The notes under the pieces: generated by a model
Told to the model about the DNA's origin: nothing
Seen by the model: the letters and a program-made list of their open reading frames with translations, nothing else
Databases searched by the model: none
Assembly: GCA_964023275.1 (NCBI GenBank)
Contig: OZ029921.1
Coordinates: forward strand, 31,994,230 to 32,058,229
Length of the DNA: 64,000 nucleotides
DNA from: Norana najaformis
Lineage: Eukaryota; Annelida; Clitellata; Crassiclitellata; Hormogastridae
Direction: 5' to 3'
Translations under genes and position numbers: made by a program
Part shown: piece by piece, positions 31,035 to 46,000 of the stretch
How the letters are laid out: each line of letters opens with the position of its first letter
Numbering within the stretch: the stretch's first letter is position 1

Positions 31035-34000
31035 GTGAGCCATAAAAATGAATTACAACGTCTGCCGGCCTGTGTATTGTTAGCTAGCACGTCTGCTAGG
31101 TGGTTACCGTTTGCTCGTATTGTTTCGGTGGTGTTTTATGTTGGTTTCAGCAGTTATTTGTAACTTGAAACGCAGTTTTAGTGTACGTGGTTTGCTTTGT
31201 TTTGTGGCATTTTCTACTATTGTTTCGGTTAATCTGCAAAGAAATTCTTTTGCGCAGCCGTTGGCGTCTAGGCGCTAAGTCTGCGGTTTCGCAGACTCAA
31301 CAGTGTGAATGCTCTTTTCAATACTTCCGCTTTTTTCCAAAAGATATTTTAATGAAAAAACTGTAAGGTTTTATTAGTCAGATCTCAGCCACCCTTGCCT
31401 GTTTGCATCTGAAAGAAGTTTCGAAACTTTCATTAGCTTTACAAGCTTGACTAATCTAATTTTATATAGTACAACCATGCTTACTTAATAGCTAGCAGAT
31501 GTAATAATATTAACATTTCAAGTTGCAAGCTGTATGTGTTATCATTTAGTGAATGAGATAATACATTTTGCTGTGTCTACTATTCTACATAATGTAGAGT
31601 AAATTTCTTTGGCGCCTCCTGAAGTAACTCTTCAGTGGAACCTCTGATACTAGAACAGTACTGCCAATTAAAATTGACGTAAATTGTTAATTAGAAGAAG
31701 GTGTTGTTTGAAACCGTTTGCCTACTATCAAATACTCTAGCTGATATATAACTAGGAACTAATATTAGCTGTTAAATAAAATGGAAAAGTGAAAGCATTT
31801 CTTTGTACTGTGATGTGTAAACTTTATTGTATTTTCTCTTAGTCAGGCTAAAACAGTGGTCTGTTTTAGCCTAACGGTGGTCTGTATAAGTGGTCTGTCT
31901 AAGTTTGAAATACAGTGCTTTTGCACGTTTTAAAGTAATGTCCAACATATATGCACACACATGTATGAATACATACAGATACATACTCACTCATACATAT
32001 GGTACTGTGGAGTGCCTCCCTGTTGAGTCTAATCCAGAGTCTTCTTAAGTGCCACTGTCATGACACTAAGTGTCAAGTTAGCTGATAGTTTACTTCAAAT
32101 TAAAGAGTGGAACAAATAATAAAGGTGAAGACGGTTGAGTAGGTAGTGCCAGAGATGAGCTGGATGTGGGTTGGAAATGATAAAGATGATGATGACAGCA
32201 ATAATGATTGCTGACGATCATGTTAGTTAGTAATGGTGATGATAAGAAATGGTGTAATAAAGGTTTTTTCAAGTTTTTGTAATTTTAATATTGAGATGTT
32301 CTTAAGGTTTGATCTTTAATGTAAATTTGACTGTGTCACAGTTCAGCCACCAACACTTTAAACAATGTCTAGTGAAGCAAACAAATGTAGCCAGAATGCA
32401 ATTAGAATGGCCCTTGCAATAAAGCACATTCAGTGAATCTACAACCAGACCTTTTATGTATGACTACTGTAATTGTTTTTTGGAAATATCTACAGAACGT
32501 TTTATTACAAGAAACATGTGTATGTGAGTAGCTTGGCTGCACTGGTATTTGCTGTTGCAAAACTTTCATTTTTCTCTGTCACCAAGAGTATAATTTGGTT
32601 CTGGCATAAGCTGGGAAGTAAACGGCAAGTCTTGTGATGCACTGGCCTCATGTCCAGGACCTTGGGATAAGTCTACTGCTGGCTGAAGGGCTAAGAAAGG
32701 GAAATGAGCACCTCCTTTACATTCCTCATGGAACATGGGAGCTTTACTGTGTTGTGTCTGCGTGGATAGTTTCTTGACCACAGTGTTTCAGAAACAGATA
32801 AACAGATTGTGTTGCTTCTTTGTGTACCGTTTAAATGGTGTCTGTTATCACCAAAAGTACATGTTCAGTCCATTTTAAGAGGCCCCTACAGTCGCACATA
32901 AAATGAAAATTGGAACTTAGTTTTTGTACATCTGTTTATTATCTGTGGTTTCAACTACATGTCTGTCAACAGCGTAATTAATGACAGTCACAGGTCATTT
33001 ATGTGATACAGTTTTGTCCTTTAAATTATATTCAGTATGAATGACTGATGAGAGTTTGTGGTACATAGATAGTAATCGATGAACTTAGGAATTAATTAAG
33101 TTAATTGCATTGTGTCCGATGCCATGGTAAGACACTTCCTGCTCTATCTCCAACATTTGAAGTTCAATTGGACTGTTAATTTGCACAGTAATTGTTCATA
33201 TACCAGTTCACATCTGTATTTTTAAAAAAATAATACACTTTACTGGCAGCCATGTTAAGCAGGACCTTGGTCCTCTAAGTTTGGTCTGCCGCTTGCATTC
33301 CAGTGATGTTTTCACTGGGATTAATAAATGCACAGCTGATTAATTAACAGATCAACAAATGAACTGATAAATAAACATGTGCAAAATGAAAAGAAATGAA
33401 AAAAAAAGAAATTTTGTGTATCTGGAAAGTTATAGTGGGTTTGTTATTTTTTCTCGTTTGTTTTTTGATGTCTTTTGTTGAATGTCTCTTTTCTGATTGT
33501 CTCAGTTGCTTTCTTTGCAGATTGTTTTAAGCTTTCTTTGCAGATTGTTTTAAGCTTTCTTTGTTAATTGTTTTAAGCTTTCTTTGTTAATTGTTTTAAG
33601 CTTTCTTTGTTAATTGTTTTAAGCTTTCTTTGTTAATTGTTTTAGTGTTTGCCTTTGTTTTGTGCACAACAGTAACTCTGGTGCATTTTCATAATTATTT
33701 CACACCCAGATGAATCACAGCTTTGTTTGGGCATTATTTTGGTTGACTGTGAGAGAGGGGCAGATAAACAGACAGAGACAGACACACAGACAGACAGTGA
33801 GCTGGAGCTTGGAATCTTTGTGTGATTGAATACTGCCTGCTGACTGTGTGTTCAGCAGCGCTCGCTCGGATGAAGCATTTAGACCTTGTGCTAAATGATG
33901 TACCCTGCATGATAAACGCTAGAATAATACAGTCAGTCTGTGAATGAATAACTTTCGTAATGAAACTCATTTTGGTAACTAGCTCTACTTCATTCAGTGC

Positions 34001-37000
34001 TACGGACCTGGCAACCCCCACCCATCACAATTTGAACCTCCATCACCCTAATGGTATTGCTTGCACACTGTGTGTGCACACACATGCATGTGCACACATA
34101 CATCCTTACATACACACGCATGTATTAATATATAAATATATGCATGTTATATATGAAAAGGCCAAACACAGCTTGCCAGAAAACAGTCCCAGTTGGCTTT
34201 CTCTGCACACCACTGGGGCTACATAAATAAATGAATAATTACCCAGTTCTAGGTAGTCAGTACACATGCTATTACATTATCTAATTTTTTCTTGCAGGTT
34301 TGAGGGATGTAATTGCCTTCATGTTTGCACAATGCTTTGTGTCTAACCTCTAGTGGCTCACGTCACGTGATGCATTCGAAGAATGAGCCGCTATGATAGG
34401 ATATTAAGTAAATACAGCAGCCGTTGAAACAAGAAGCCATTAGGATAGCAGTAATAAAACTGTTTAGTCATAGTTAGGAGGTGAAATCTTCCAGTATGTT
34501 GTAATACATGCAACATGCCTTTGTATTCTATATAAATATTAAAATTGTATGTTTATATAGCACCAGATGAAGGAAAGCCCTCTAAAGCATCATTTCTGTA
34601 ATGGTGAATTGGTTATCTATGTACATGGTTGTTCAAAATACCAGGCCAAACTACTTAATTAAGTAAAAGTCTGTTAAGCTTTATTCCAGCTGGCTTTTAT
34701 CTACATACTCGATTCCACTTATTTGCATGAACCATGTGAAACTTCAGTGGCCATTGTCACTATGGTACAACCACAGTAGTCCTACAATGCTGTGTGAATT
34801 TCACTCCAAAACCATGGATTTGAACCCAGATCGCAGAAGTGCAAAGGCAACATATTAACTGCTCAGCCACTGTGTCAAGTTGGCAAATCAAGATAAGCAG
34901 ATAAAGAATCCAGTGGATTTAATCTGAATCAAGTAATTGGCCTGGTTCTGCTTAAAGTCTTACTGTGTTGATCAATGCCCCAAAGTTCAAAGTTCAGGTA
35001 TATTTAGATAAGAAGCTTATTTATCTGTCATGTTCTTTACTTGTTGGCTGAAAAGTACTGTGAAGTAGAACAATAAAGTTTCACTATGTTACAGTGTCTT
35101 TGAAACAGTGCAAATGTTGCTGTATATTATTTACAAATAAACGTAAAATGTAAACTACACGGTTTTCTACAGCGGCTATATGACCTTGATCCTGCTCATT
35201 TTTCAATGAATTTATTGGGTGAGATCCTTTGCCACCATTCCCCAATTGGGCACTACACCATTTAAAGTTCCTGTGTATGGATCGTGCTAGCCCAAGAGTT
35301 AAATCTCTTGCACATGAATGACCCGCTCACAAACAATCTGGCTAGACCAATATAGATTGGAGCTACATCTTCTAATTTATTTAAGCTGTATGAATTTCGT
35401 ATTTCTGCAACTTCCAAATCAGGCAGTACTTTGATACATTATTTGAATAGTTATACATGAGTTTAGGGCAGTGTTTACCACACCATTTAAGGTTGCTGTG
35501 TATGGACCGTGCTAGCCCAAGATTTAAATCTCTGAAATATACATATGGTAGGACTTTACTGTTCTTTGTTTTCAGTGATATTAGACAGGTTTTACTGTTG
35601 TCATATTGCCTTATTTATCATGTGGGTTGTATTATATTGTTATTGAATTATTACGTTATAAGGATTTTAACTATTCTGCAGTTGATGTCTTTATGACAGT
35701 ATATGGGGTTGATATATTGATATAATGAGTCACTTCACATGATTTCACTGTACAACAGTTAAATTATTTATTATGTTTACATTGGTTTTGCTATATCTAA
35801 TCTAATCTGATCTGATCTATTCTAATCTAATGACTAACAGTGCTATTATCATAATGAACAAAGCATCGACTGATGTAAAAGTGAAATCATAAAAAATCAT
35901 AATCTGTTGCGGTGGCCCTGTCAAAATCCGTATTCTGCTGTCCGTATTTGTTGAATGTTGAGTTTGTTGTCTTTATTCTGTCAGTTATAATTTAACTCGT
36001 AGCACTTGTGCTGACAATTCACATTGTAAATCACCGAAGAAATGCTTACATGCTACGTAAATTGTCATTGTTACAATTACAATTACAAAATCTTGTAGAA
36101 ATCAAGCATCAACTGAACGAGCAGCTGCGATGTTTGGACCAGCGTCTCGAAAGCCAGGTCTTAATGGTCTGGGAGCTGCAGGACTTCTACCAGCGTCGCT
36201 CAGAGGTGGAACTTGAATACGCCAAGAACATCGAGAAGCTGGTTAAGCAGACCACGGCCAGGCACAAGGCCGAGAAACAGAAGTGAGCCGATACCTAGCA
36301 TTACTCGGTTGCTATGTCACTTTGCCTCTGTCTGTTTCTCTGTCTTGCTGTCTCTTTTTCTATCTCTGTTTCCTCAGTTCATCTATCTGTTGCCATCTGG
36401 CTGTGCCTCTGTCGGTGAATCTGTTTCTGCTTGTGTGTCTTTAGTTGCTGGTCTTTCAGTGTCCTCACTCATCTCTGTCTCTCATTTGGTGTCTCTGTAC
36501 ATCTGTGTATTTGTCTTGTCCTCTTGTGCCATTTGCTCATATTAGGTTTATTTATAGGAGAGTATACTGTTTCACTTCTTAAATAACTTAGTTATAATAT
36601 ATGTATATACATGTATGTATATACATGTGTATATATATGTCATTAGATTTACTTGTGTATATACATGTATATATATTTGTTATTAAATTTACTTGTGTAC
36701 TACTGCTCATGTCAGTGATGTACTTCAGGATGATGGTGAGTTCTATGCTCGAAGGCAGATGCATTGGCTTTATGCCACCCGGGGATGAGATGAGTGAGGT
36801 CGTTCCCTGTTGCCGTCCTCACAGGCAATTGTGGGTGAGCAACTTGTTCAAGGTCGCTACACAGTGGATTGAGGCAGATTCAAACCCGTGACCCCTCGGT
36901 TACGAGGCACCGACCATACCACTACACCACTGCATCCCACTTATATAAGTCGAAATATGAACAGCTTTTGATTCCCAGACCCCGTTAACCCTTGCAAACT

Positions 37001-40000
37001 GTTTTAACAAAAGAGCATTCTTGGTACATGTGCAGTCTGTAGCAGTAGCATAAATTTGACTTTTGCTGGCAGTGGATGTGGTGGTGGTGGTGGAAATGAT
37101 GGCGATGGATATGGTAATGGCTGTTGAACGATGGTGATGGTGGAAATGTATCTATTTTGCATTGTACAGTGGAAGTGTAGGTGTCAACAAATAAAAGAAT
37201 TTTCTGGATGGCACTCATCCAAAAATTTGGGAAGTGATGGTGGATTTAAGTCTCAACATTAGGGATGGAAGCCACTGCTGATTCCATCTTCTTGGCCACT
37301 CTTGCAGTTTTGTCTGCCTTTGATATCATTTGGGACAGATTTGTGGATTGTTGCTCTGCAACAAAATTACTGTTTTTTTCTGACTTGATTGACAGTATAT
37401 TTGTGTTTCTGGTCTGTGAAAATGTAAGAGGTACATGGGAACTGTGGCTTCATATCTTAATTTCTGTGACCTATGTGCCCGATGCCAGATCTTGAACTTG
37501 GGAATAATGCAGTATTTACCATTTGTAATGTAAGAGGACATATGGCTTATTTACACAGAGCACGCTAAAAGCCTCTCAAAGGGGATTCCCACCAGCCTAA
37601 CTGGTGTTAGAATGTCATTAAGAACATTTTGACAAGTTCTTCTGCTAGCAAGTGATGCTGAAACAGCTGTAAAGTCTCATTTGGCAGGCCCTCACACTCG
37701 CATAGCACAAAACCGGATCAGTGAAGTGTCAACCGTGCTTGATGGTTTATGATGCGTTATTGTAATGGTGTTATTATAAAGATTAGATTAGATTAGATGG
37801 GATGCTGCAGATATTTGTGTGTATATTCAAGCTGTATGTTTATTCACTCTGGCAAAATCTCTCAGAGTTGGAGGACTTAGCCTAGAAACTTCTTTTTTCC
37901 TCCAGTTTGTTGGTCTTTTCTGTTGTGCTTCTCTGCCAAAAATCATCCCAGTTGATGTGAGGCCCTTTTCTTCAGAGGCTGCGGCTCTCGAAGGCCGGCC
38001 TGAACACAGTATACCAGTTGGCAGCAAGGCCTTTTATTATCCTTTGCTAGTGTGCAGTTACAAAGCTTCCCAGCATTTACATCCGTACATGCATATACAG
38101 ATATATATATATATGCATATAGGTAATGTGCATATATATATATTCAAGAATATATATATGTGCATGTGCATCTGTGCACATACAGTATATATATATATAT
38201 ATGTATATGGCCTATGTGCATGTACATGTTCTTGCATATGCAAGAATGTATGCATATATACTGTAATATGTGTATATTTGTTAACATAATGCATATATAC
38301 GCATATATGTTTCTTATGTATTGTAATATATATAGCTTTTCCAGTCAGTCTGTTGCTACATTATCAAATCAAGCAACAGGCACATGCATACTTAGACATG
38401 CACTTAACACATGTGTTGATGCACCTATATATGCATTTCTGTATGCATGTGAGTGGTAATGCATCTTTGCTTTGTCTCTCTCTTTGTACCTCTCTCTGCC
38501 TCTATCTGTTTCTGCCTCTGTCTTTGTCTCTCAGTTTCCACATATCTCTGTTGCTGTCTCTTTCTGGTGCAAAGAGCAACCTTTACACTTTGAAATGCAG
38601 GTTATTTATATAAATGTGAAACTGATTACCTGCAGGTATTTATGTGCACATGCATATGTATGTATATATATATGTGTGTGTATATAGATGTAAATGCATA
38701 AGAATATATGTGTTTATGACTATATATATAGCTGTATGGTGTATATACACATAAGATTATGTATGCATATATATTATTGCCTGTGTATTACTATATATAT
38801 TACCTAAATAGTGTTTCAAGGCTGTATATCCTGACTTCCCTTTTCCTCTTATCCCTCTTTCCGCTCCAATCCCAAACATCTCACACCCTAGCTGCCACAC
38901 TGTCTCTCTGCCTGACTCTTGGATCAGATTCAAACACTTTTGCCTGTTGATTTTGTTTTGACTGAGCACCTGTGAATAAGCTGGTCCCTGTGACGTGGCT
39001 TTCATTGGGTGCTGTAGAAATCATGAGATTACGATTACATTACAGTTATAAGTTCTGGTGAGAAATCTGTAGTGATTGTAGTGATGTATGAACGTTTGCT
39101 TTTGCAATATGAATTTCCTATAAGCAACTTTGGAGTTTTCCAAAAGTTTTGATCTATTGGTTGTCAGCTCCTTCAGGATTATGTGTGGTTATGAGGTCAA
39201 TGGGTCAAACTTATCCTTGCAGCCTTGGCTGATGTTTTCTTGGCCTAGGAATAAAAAGATTGTTTGGATTCTGTTTTATTTCAATTTGTTGTCGGTATTA
39301 GTGGTATTTGATGTTGTTTTGTATTGGAGCTTAAGTTATCCTAGACTCCCAGTTATGTTTATGACCTTGACGAGGCCATAAACCAGGCCATTTGTATATG
39401 TCTGGAAATTCACATCGCACCAGAAGTATATGGCTAGAATTTCACTTTGCACTACGTTTGTGTTTCTGGAAATTTACTTAGCACCATGTGTGTATGTAAA
39501 GTAAGTAAGTAAGTAATGCATTTGTTTCCACACCATATGTATGGAAATTCACTTAATACCATATGTATGTGTGTGTGAAAATTCACATAGCACCCTGTGT
39601 GTTTGTCTGGAAATTAATTTAGCTTCATATGAGTATGTCTGGAAATTCACTTATCTTCATATGAGTATGTCTGGAAATTCAATTATCTTCATATGAGTAT
39701 GTGTGGAAATTCACTTAGCTTCATATGGGTATATCTGGAAATTCACTTATCTTCATATGAGCATGTCTGGAAATTCACTTATCTTCATATGGGTATGTGT
39801 GGAAATTCACTTAGCTTCATATGGGTATATCTGGAAATTCACTTAGCTTCATATGAGCATGTCTGGAAATTCACTTATCTTCATATGGGTATGTGTGGAA
39901 ATTCACTTAGCTTCATATGGGTATATCTGGAAATTCACTTAGCTTCATATGAGCATGTCTGGAAATTCATGTAGATGTAGTGCCTATTAGGAATCTCAAA

Positions 40001-43000
40001 CAGCACTGCTAACTTGAGTGATCAAAACATTTCCAACCTGTACAAGTTCTTTGAAAAATGCATGTGAGATTTCTGTTTCATCCCATACAAAGGCTTTAAT
40101 TTATGCAGAAAGTCAGGAGGTGAAGACTGCGGGCTGTTTATGCTGAGATTGGTTTAGATATAAAAATTTCATGTGATCATGCCAGATAATCTGTAATTGC
40201 AGTATTACATTAAGTTGCCTTACATAGTGTTGCTTGGATTTATGTCAGATCACGATAGTCTAGATATGTTGTTTACAGGAAGGGTTTGATGGATGGATGG
40301 ATGGATGATGATGATGATGATGGATGGATGGATTGATGGATGGATGGATTGATGGATGGATGGATGATGATGATGATGATGGATGGATGGATTGATGGAT
40401 GGATGGATTGATGGATGGATGGATGGATGATCTAGATTGAGGGATTGATTGTATGCGTTTTTAGGCGTGAACAGTGGCAGGTTTACTCTTCCTATAAGAT
40501 GTGGCAGACGGTGCTAGGCATAACTCTGAAGCAGAGCAAGAACCGAAGCACCCTCGGCGAGGCATTCAGCAGCGCCATCTCAGCCAAGTTTACACAACTA
40601 ATGGAGGACATGCAGAGGGTTTACAAGAAGGTGTGTATCTTGGATGGTATCACAAGTGGTTGGGGAGACCTTGCTCTCCCTTGTTGTAATTCTAGGGCTC
40701 TGGTTGTTGTCAAAATCAAGGTGCATGAAACCTTGTGGAAGATTTTTTGTGCTGTTGAAATGTTTGCCAGCAGCAGAACTTTTAATGATGTTTATAAGAA
40801 CTGGAACTGGCATATCTGTAGTAAATATGTTTAAATTTAGTTACATCTCTAACCAGGGAATCTTGTCAATAAATTTGACCTTGGGATCTTGTCAAGAGAG
40901 TATGACTTAGGAATCTTGCCAAACAACCTTAGGCTGGCTGAACAGATTCTTACTGGGAAGAGCATTTGAAATCAATGCAGGAATCGTTTTAACCCGGTTA
41001 GGCTACGTTCATCAGTGTGTAACCAGGGCATCTAAACTGTGGCTAATTATATTAGCAGATTGTAAAATTAAACATACGCATGAATGCGCAGACACGCACT
41101 GTTGTACAAATACCAACTTACAAACAGAAACACTTACATTCTAGCTTTCATACTATATATGCACAGAAACTTGCTTCAAACAAATACAGGACATAAATGT
41201 ACCTGCACACTTGCACATAAAGAACGCACTCATACACATATGCACATAAGATGCACGTACTAGCAATACCCGCAGAGACACTGGTTAGCTGCCTTAATCC
41301 AGTGGTAGTCCCAGAGCTTAAAATCCCTGTGGTGTGCTCAAGCAAAGCCCCTTTATGTCCGGATGCCCTTCCTGCCACCGCGCTCTAGCGCTTCACTCCT
41401 GCAGAGTGTGAGTGAGCAAGCTTATATTTAGACCCAAGCAATTTCCTCATATTAAGATTCCAAGAGGCCGGGCATAGTTTTATGGGAATTCTATTCCTCT
41501 GCTGGCATTAACTTATCCAATTTTCCATCAGATGCTTCTGAAAGGTTAAAGTGTCATTTGCTTCAGATATATTTTCACCAAGAGATCAGCATGTTATGCA
41601 GTTCCAACCTTGAGAACGATCTCTTGTTTTTATTACTTATTACTAGTTACTATTTACTTATTATTATTTGTTTATTATTGTTATATTATTTATTGTTGTT
41701 AATATTAAGTGTGTTAACTACTACAATTCAGCATTTGCAGGCTTGCCAAAGATGTGGTTGCCTAGCATGACATGGTAGCCAATTGGGTTAAGCACTCGAG
41801 TGGTAAAGTGGATGGTGCGGATTCGAGCCTCCCCTGAGACGGTTACTGTGTACAGAGCTTGAGCAAGTCCTTCACGCACAATTGCTGAGTGCCACTGATT
41901 GTTACTTTTCATTAGATAGTGGCACTTAATAAATACAGAAATAATAAAATAATAATAGTCTCCAATATTGAATTCCACTGCAAGACTTACAACTCATCTT
42001 GCTTAGTTTTGTCTCAGATCTCATTACGTACATACACACGTCCTTTCATAAGTGCATGCATCCCAACTTGTGGTTAACCTGCCAAAATTCTTGCATGTAT
42101 TGGATTACGTGTTTCTGAAACACACTGCAGTGGTCAGGTTAAGAGCAGATTACATTCAGGATACTCCTTTTGGACAAACTTGAGACACCCATGCAGCACC
42201 AGAATATATCAGATGTATCTCTGCCTTGCTGTATTGAGCCCACTGGGTCAGCAATCATGTTGTTCTTCAGCCCTCGTGGGCCTGCTGGTCCCCCCAGCTC
42301 CCATACGTGAATGCATTGTGTTTTCTTATGCTTTGAACCATTCTTTTTGAAAAACATTCCACTGAAAATTCACACACTGTTCCATGACAAATTGCTCAAG
42401 AAACAAGCTTAAGTTTAGATCTGTAAGATAGCCATGTTTCAGCAACTCAGAGGTTCTGAAAGGTGCTACACACACACTTAAATACTTGGATTCATATATG
42501 TACATACATACATACATACATACATTATTATAAATACAAAGATGCATGCATGCACGCATGCTAATCTTTTGATGATCTCACACCCTTTCCCCAATCCCTT
42601 TCATGCTTTATGGCTAGTTTTGCATCCTGTTTTCATGTCAGTAATAAAACCGTTCAGTTTCTGTTTTTCTGTGATAAAACAAGTCAAAAGGAAACTAATT
42701 CTGTTTGTCTAAATGAATGTTAAGCAAAAAGCTGGAAACTTGTATTGTGAGTACGTCAGTTAATATGGGTGGAGCCCAAGAAGACCTACATAAATCATTC
42801 ATACAGCTGTCACGATTATTTAAACTTCATTCGTAGTTTTCATGATTGAACAGAAAGATCTGGTTTCTAATGCCCATTCAACCAGGTCTGATCTTGAGTT
42901 CTTTTGCAGATGAGTGGCAGTCTTTAGTTGATGGCCTAACTAGATGTGATCATTCATTGCAGTCATTAAGTTTTAAATTAAAAAATTAAAATTAAATTAT

Positions 43001-46000
43001 TAAATGAAATTTTGCATTTCAGACATTAAAAATTAAATGTTTTTAAATGACTGGATTGCGACTGTGTTTTGGAATATGCCATCGATTGTTGCCTAGTGCA
43101 TTATTATAATGGCACTGTGGAATTTCTAAGATTTGATTAGTCACCAAATCGTGAAAGCAGGTATTCCCTGGATAGATTAGCTTAGCTCTAAAGTGTTTCC
43201 CATGGTCATTTGAACTTTCCCTCTGTACTGCATAGTATGGCACTGCCTAGGATAGGCTATCGATGTATGTCTAAGCAAGTTATTGTTATACTGCCTGCAA
43301 TGAGTTCCCTAACCTTGGAGTCGAGGAAAAGGCATTTGTCCATCAACGACTTTTTCTGGGTTTTATGGACTTTGGGTGAAGCTCAGATATTCCATGAGAA
43401 CATCCTTTGTTTGCAGTGGACACTGGGAAACAAACTCATTACAGCCTGGTTTAAGGCCAGTGTTTTACCACTCAGCCAACAGTTCGGCATTACCAAGTTT
43501 TTCTCTTGGTCTGATGTTTACCATTTCGGGTGATGTTTTTATTTCGTGACCTTTAGCCTCTTATCAATCCAATATCATAAGTGGTGAAAGAAATCAGTTG
43601 AAGTAGTTCTTGGAAATGCTCAGCCACTAGTGTCGTCCACTAGGTGCTAACTGAAAATTTATCAGGCAAAGTATGAACTAGAGGTTTTCCTCGTTATCTG
43701 AAACGGATTCCTGGACTTCTTGTTTTGTTGCATATATGTGACCCCCGCAGAGAATAGGGACCACTTTGCAGGTTGCTAGAAAGGCTGTTGCTGTTAAATG
43801 CCATTTTCACCGACATCTTGATTTTGGTTTTTTTCCATTTTTCTCCAACAATCTGCATTTAAAGCTCAGTTTAGTACAAACTGTATTATTCTGCATGATA
43901 TTTTAAGGCTAAACTGTTATGACAGTGATTTTCATTTTTCAACGTGGAAATCGAAAAATTCATATTTTATGTAAAATAGCAAGGATGTAAATTTTCGACA
44001 AACAGTTCTGAAATGTTTATCCTTATTTCCTGAAGTCGATTTGCAAGACGTGGCCTCTTTTCTCCACCATTGTCACATATGTCTCCCACTTACAGTACAG
44101 CTTGCACCTGTTGTTGCAAAAGAATACTTTATGTGGGAGGTATGTCTGAGTTCAACTGAAGTTATTATGTCTGGGGAAATATATTATCAGCCAAGAATAG
44201 ATTCAGTGGAAAGGATTTCGGGTTGTTGGGTTGCTGTGTCTGCTAAAGACTTCTATGGTGCTGGTATCAAATGCACAGGTTGCATAAATCATTGCATTTG
44301 CCATGGTTCATGGCTAATAAACTTGAGCCAAGAGATCCTTAACCCACGGCTACTTCCTGCCTACCTTAGTAATGGATAGAGAAACATAATAAGGTACCAC
44401 CACAAGTCCGCTAAAGCCTTGCCTTACGTTATCTTTATAATGTAGTGGCTAACAACTGAAGATTTAATCATTAGTTAGGTTGTGCATAATCATGTATTTG
44501 AACGTTTATATGGCACTTTTATCTGTTAAAAGCAGTATATTCCCAAGTAGTGGTGTTGTGTAGATATAAGAAATGATTAAATAATGACTAGCATAATATC
44601 AAGTAGCATAGTACCAGATTCGATTTTTTGCTGTTGATGACAGTTTGCAAAGGCCAAGACACAGGATGATAGGTAGATTTCTCCACTTAACCAATTTGTT
44701 TCTGGTCTGTTTGCAGTGTCGAGAGATGGCCGTGGTGATGCATGATGAGTTGACTAAAGCAGTCACTGAGTTACACAGCGTAAGACTACGACATCACTTT
44801 CACGCAGCCTGTGTCATCGTCACTGTCTCTCAACATCATAGTTGTCATACTTGGTGTATTCATTGTTTGCCTTTGTCATTTGCTTTTTGCCATTCTTTCT
44901 TATTACTTCAGCGACTTTAAAAAAGCAAAAGCATTCGTAAATATTGTCATTGAAGTTTGAGTTATAGTTGTAGAGAATGCCGAGTTCAGAATCACAAGCA
45001 GAATATTCACTGAAATAACACCAAAAAATCTTTAAGAAACTTTGATGTTAGTGGTCTAGATGCCATAAACTTGGTGCTGTGTCTTAAGTATGTTAGGTAA
45101 ATCCAATTTACCAAAGCCAAAAAGAAAATTTTTCAAAGATTACCATCTGAGCCAAGTAACTTTCTATACACATAATTCCAACATGCGTTCAGTTAATCTT
45201 CCTGCCTCACAGTGTACTGTACTTGCAGCAGAAGAGGTGTAAGTCAGTATTGGTACACAGTAGCTTTCTTGAAGAGAAGTCTGCTGATCCTGCTAAAAGT
45301 TCCTCAGAATTGTTAATAGGCCAGTAGGTCTTGTGATTGCCTTACTCTGCTTGTGACAGCTCTTCTAATCTTCTAATCTTCTAATCTCTTCTAATCAAGA
45401 GCTTTTTCACTGACTCGGCTGAGATTCTGGAATTCACTTTGTCCATCTGTCTGATCAGTCTCTGATGCCTTTTAAGCCTAGACTTAGAAAGTTTACCTGT
45501 TTCAGCATCTTGCCTTGCTGCTGCGACTAACAGAACTGGATCTATGATATATGGCAGATTTATGGATAGGCTTGAGTGCCCCATCGATGTTTGCCTTGTA
45601 CATGGATTTTTAAAGGGTTTTTAATTAAGCATTATATTTTATTTGATTACACTGCTGTTGACAGTCGATGAAAACATACCACATCTACCACAGTGAAAGT
45701 CAGCAGGCAGAGCAGAAATTTGAAAAGGCAGAAAAGGAGAAAAATCGTATCGAACAGGATAGTAAAAAGGGTGTCCAATCAAAGCGCTTTAAGGCCTTCG
45801 AAAAGCAATTTGAAAAGGTACAAAGACCATGACACTGTTTGTGGATGCTATGCAAATGTTTTGTTACACAGCATCACTTTACTTTACAATGTGTATAACG
45901 TGGTGCTTTGCTGAACGAAAGCTGAATTAAATTTTGGTGTTCATATTCCAGAATATATAATTATATGAGTTTTATATGGAAATCTTTTGATGTTCATCAC

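Larger units (their letters stand above)
31035..36098 (+). other. srGAP intron 1
   Basis: A 5.06-kb GT-AG intron. It holds a 23-bp minisatellite, a tRNA-like sequence, copy B of a dispersed repeat and a SINE fragment, each listed separately. The rest is AT-rich with no gene-like frame. Confidence 0.8.

Noticed and set aside
34813..34873. Functional tRNA gene
   Set aside because: A and B boxes are visible, but the acceptor and anticodon stems do not pair well; it is better read as a SINE head.
39693..39974. 93-codon plus-strand frame
   Set aside because: A 33-bp tandem repeat that stays open because its length is a multiple of three.
43210..44379. Plus-strand frames of 107 and 112 codons in srGAP intron 3
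   Set aside because: No similarity to any family I know, no splice signals linking them, and ordinary intron composition.
44645..44920. 91-codon frame including srGAP exon 4 as a gene of its own
   Set aside because: Only 44717-44779 matches the srGAP F-BAR domain and has splice sites on both sides; the rest is intron.
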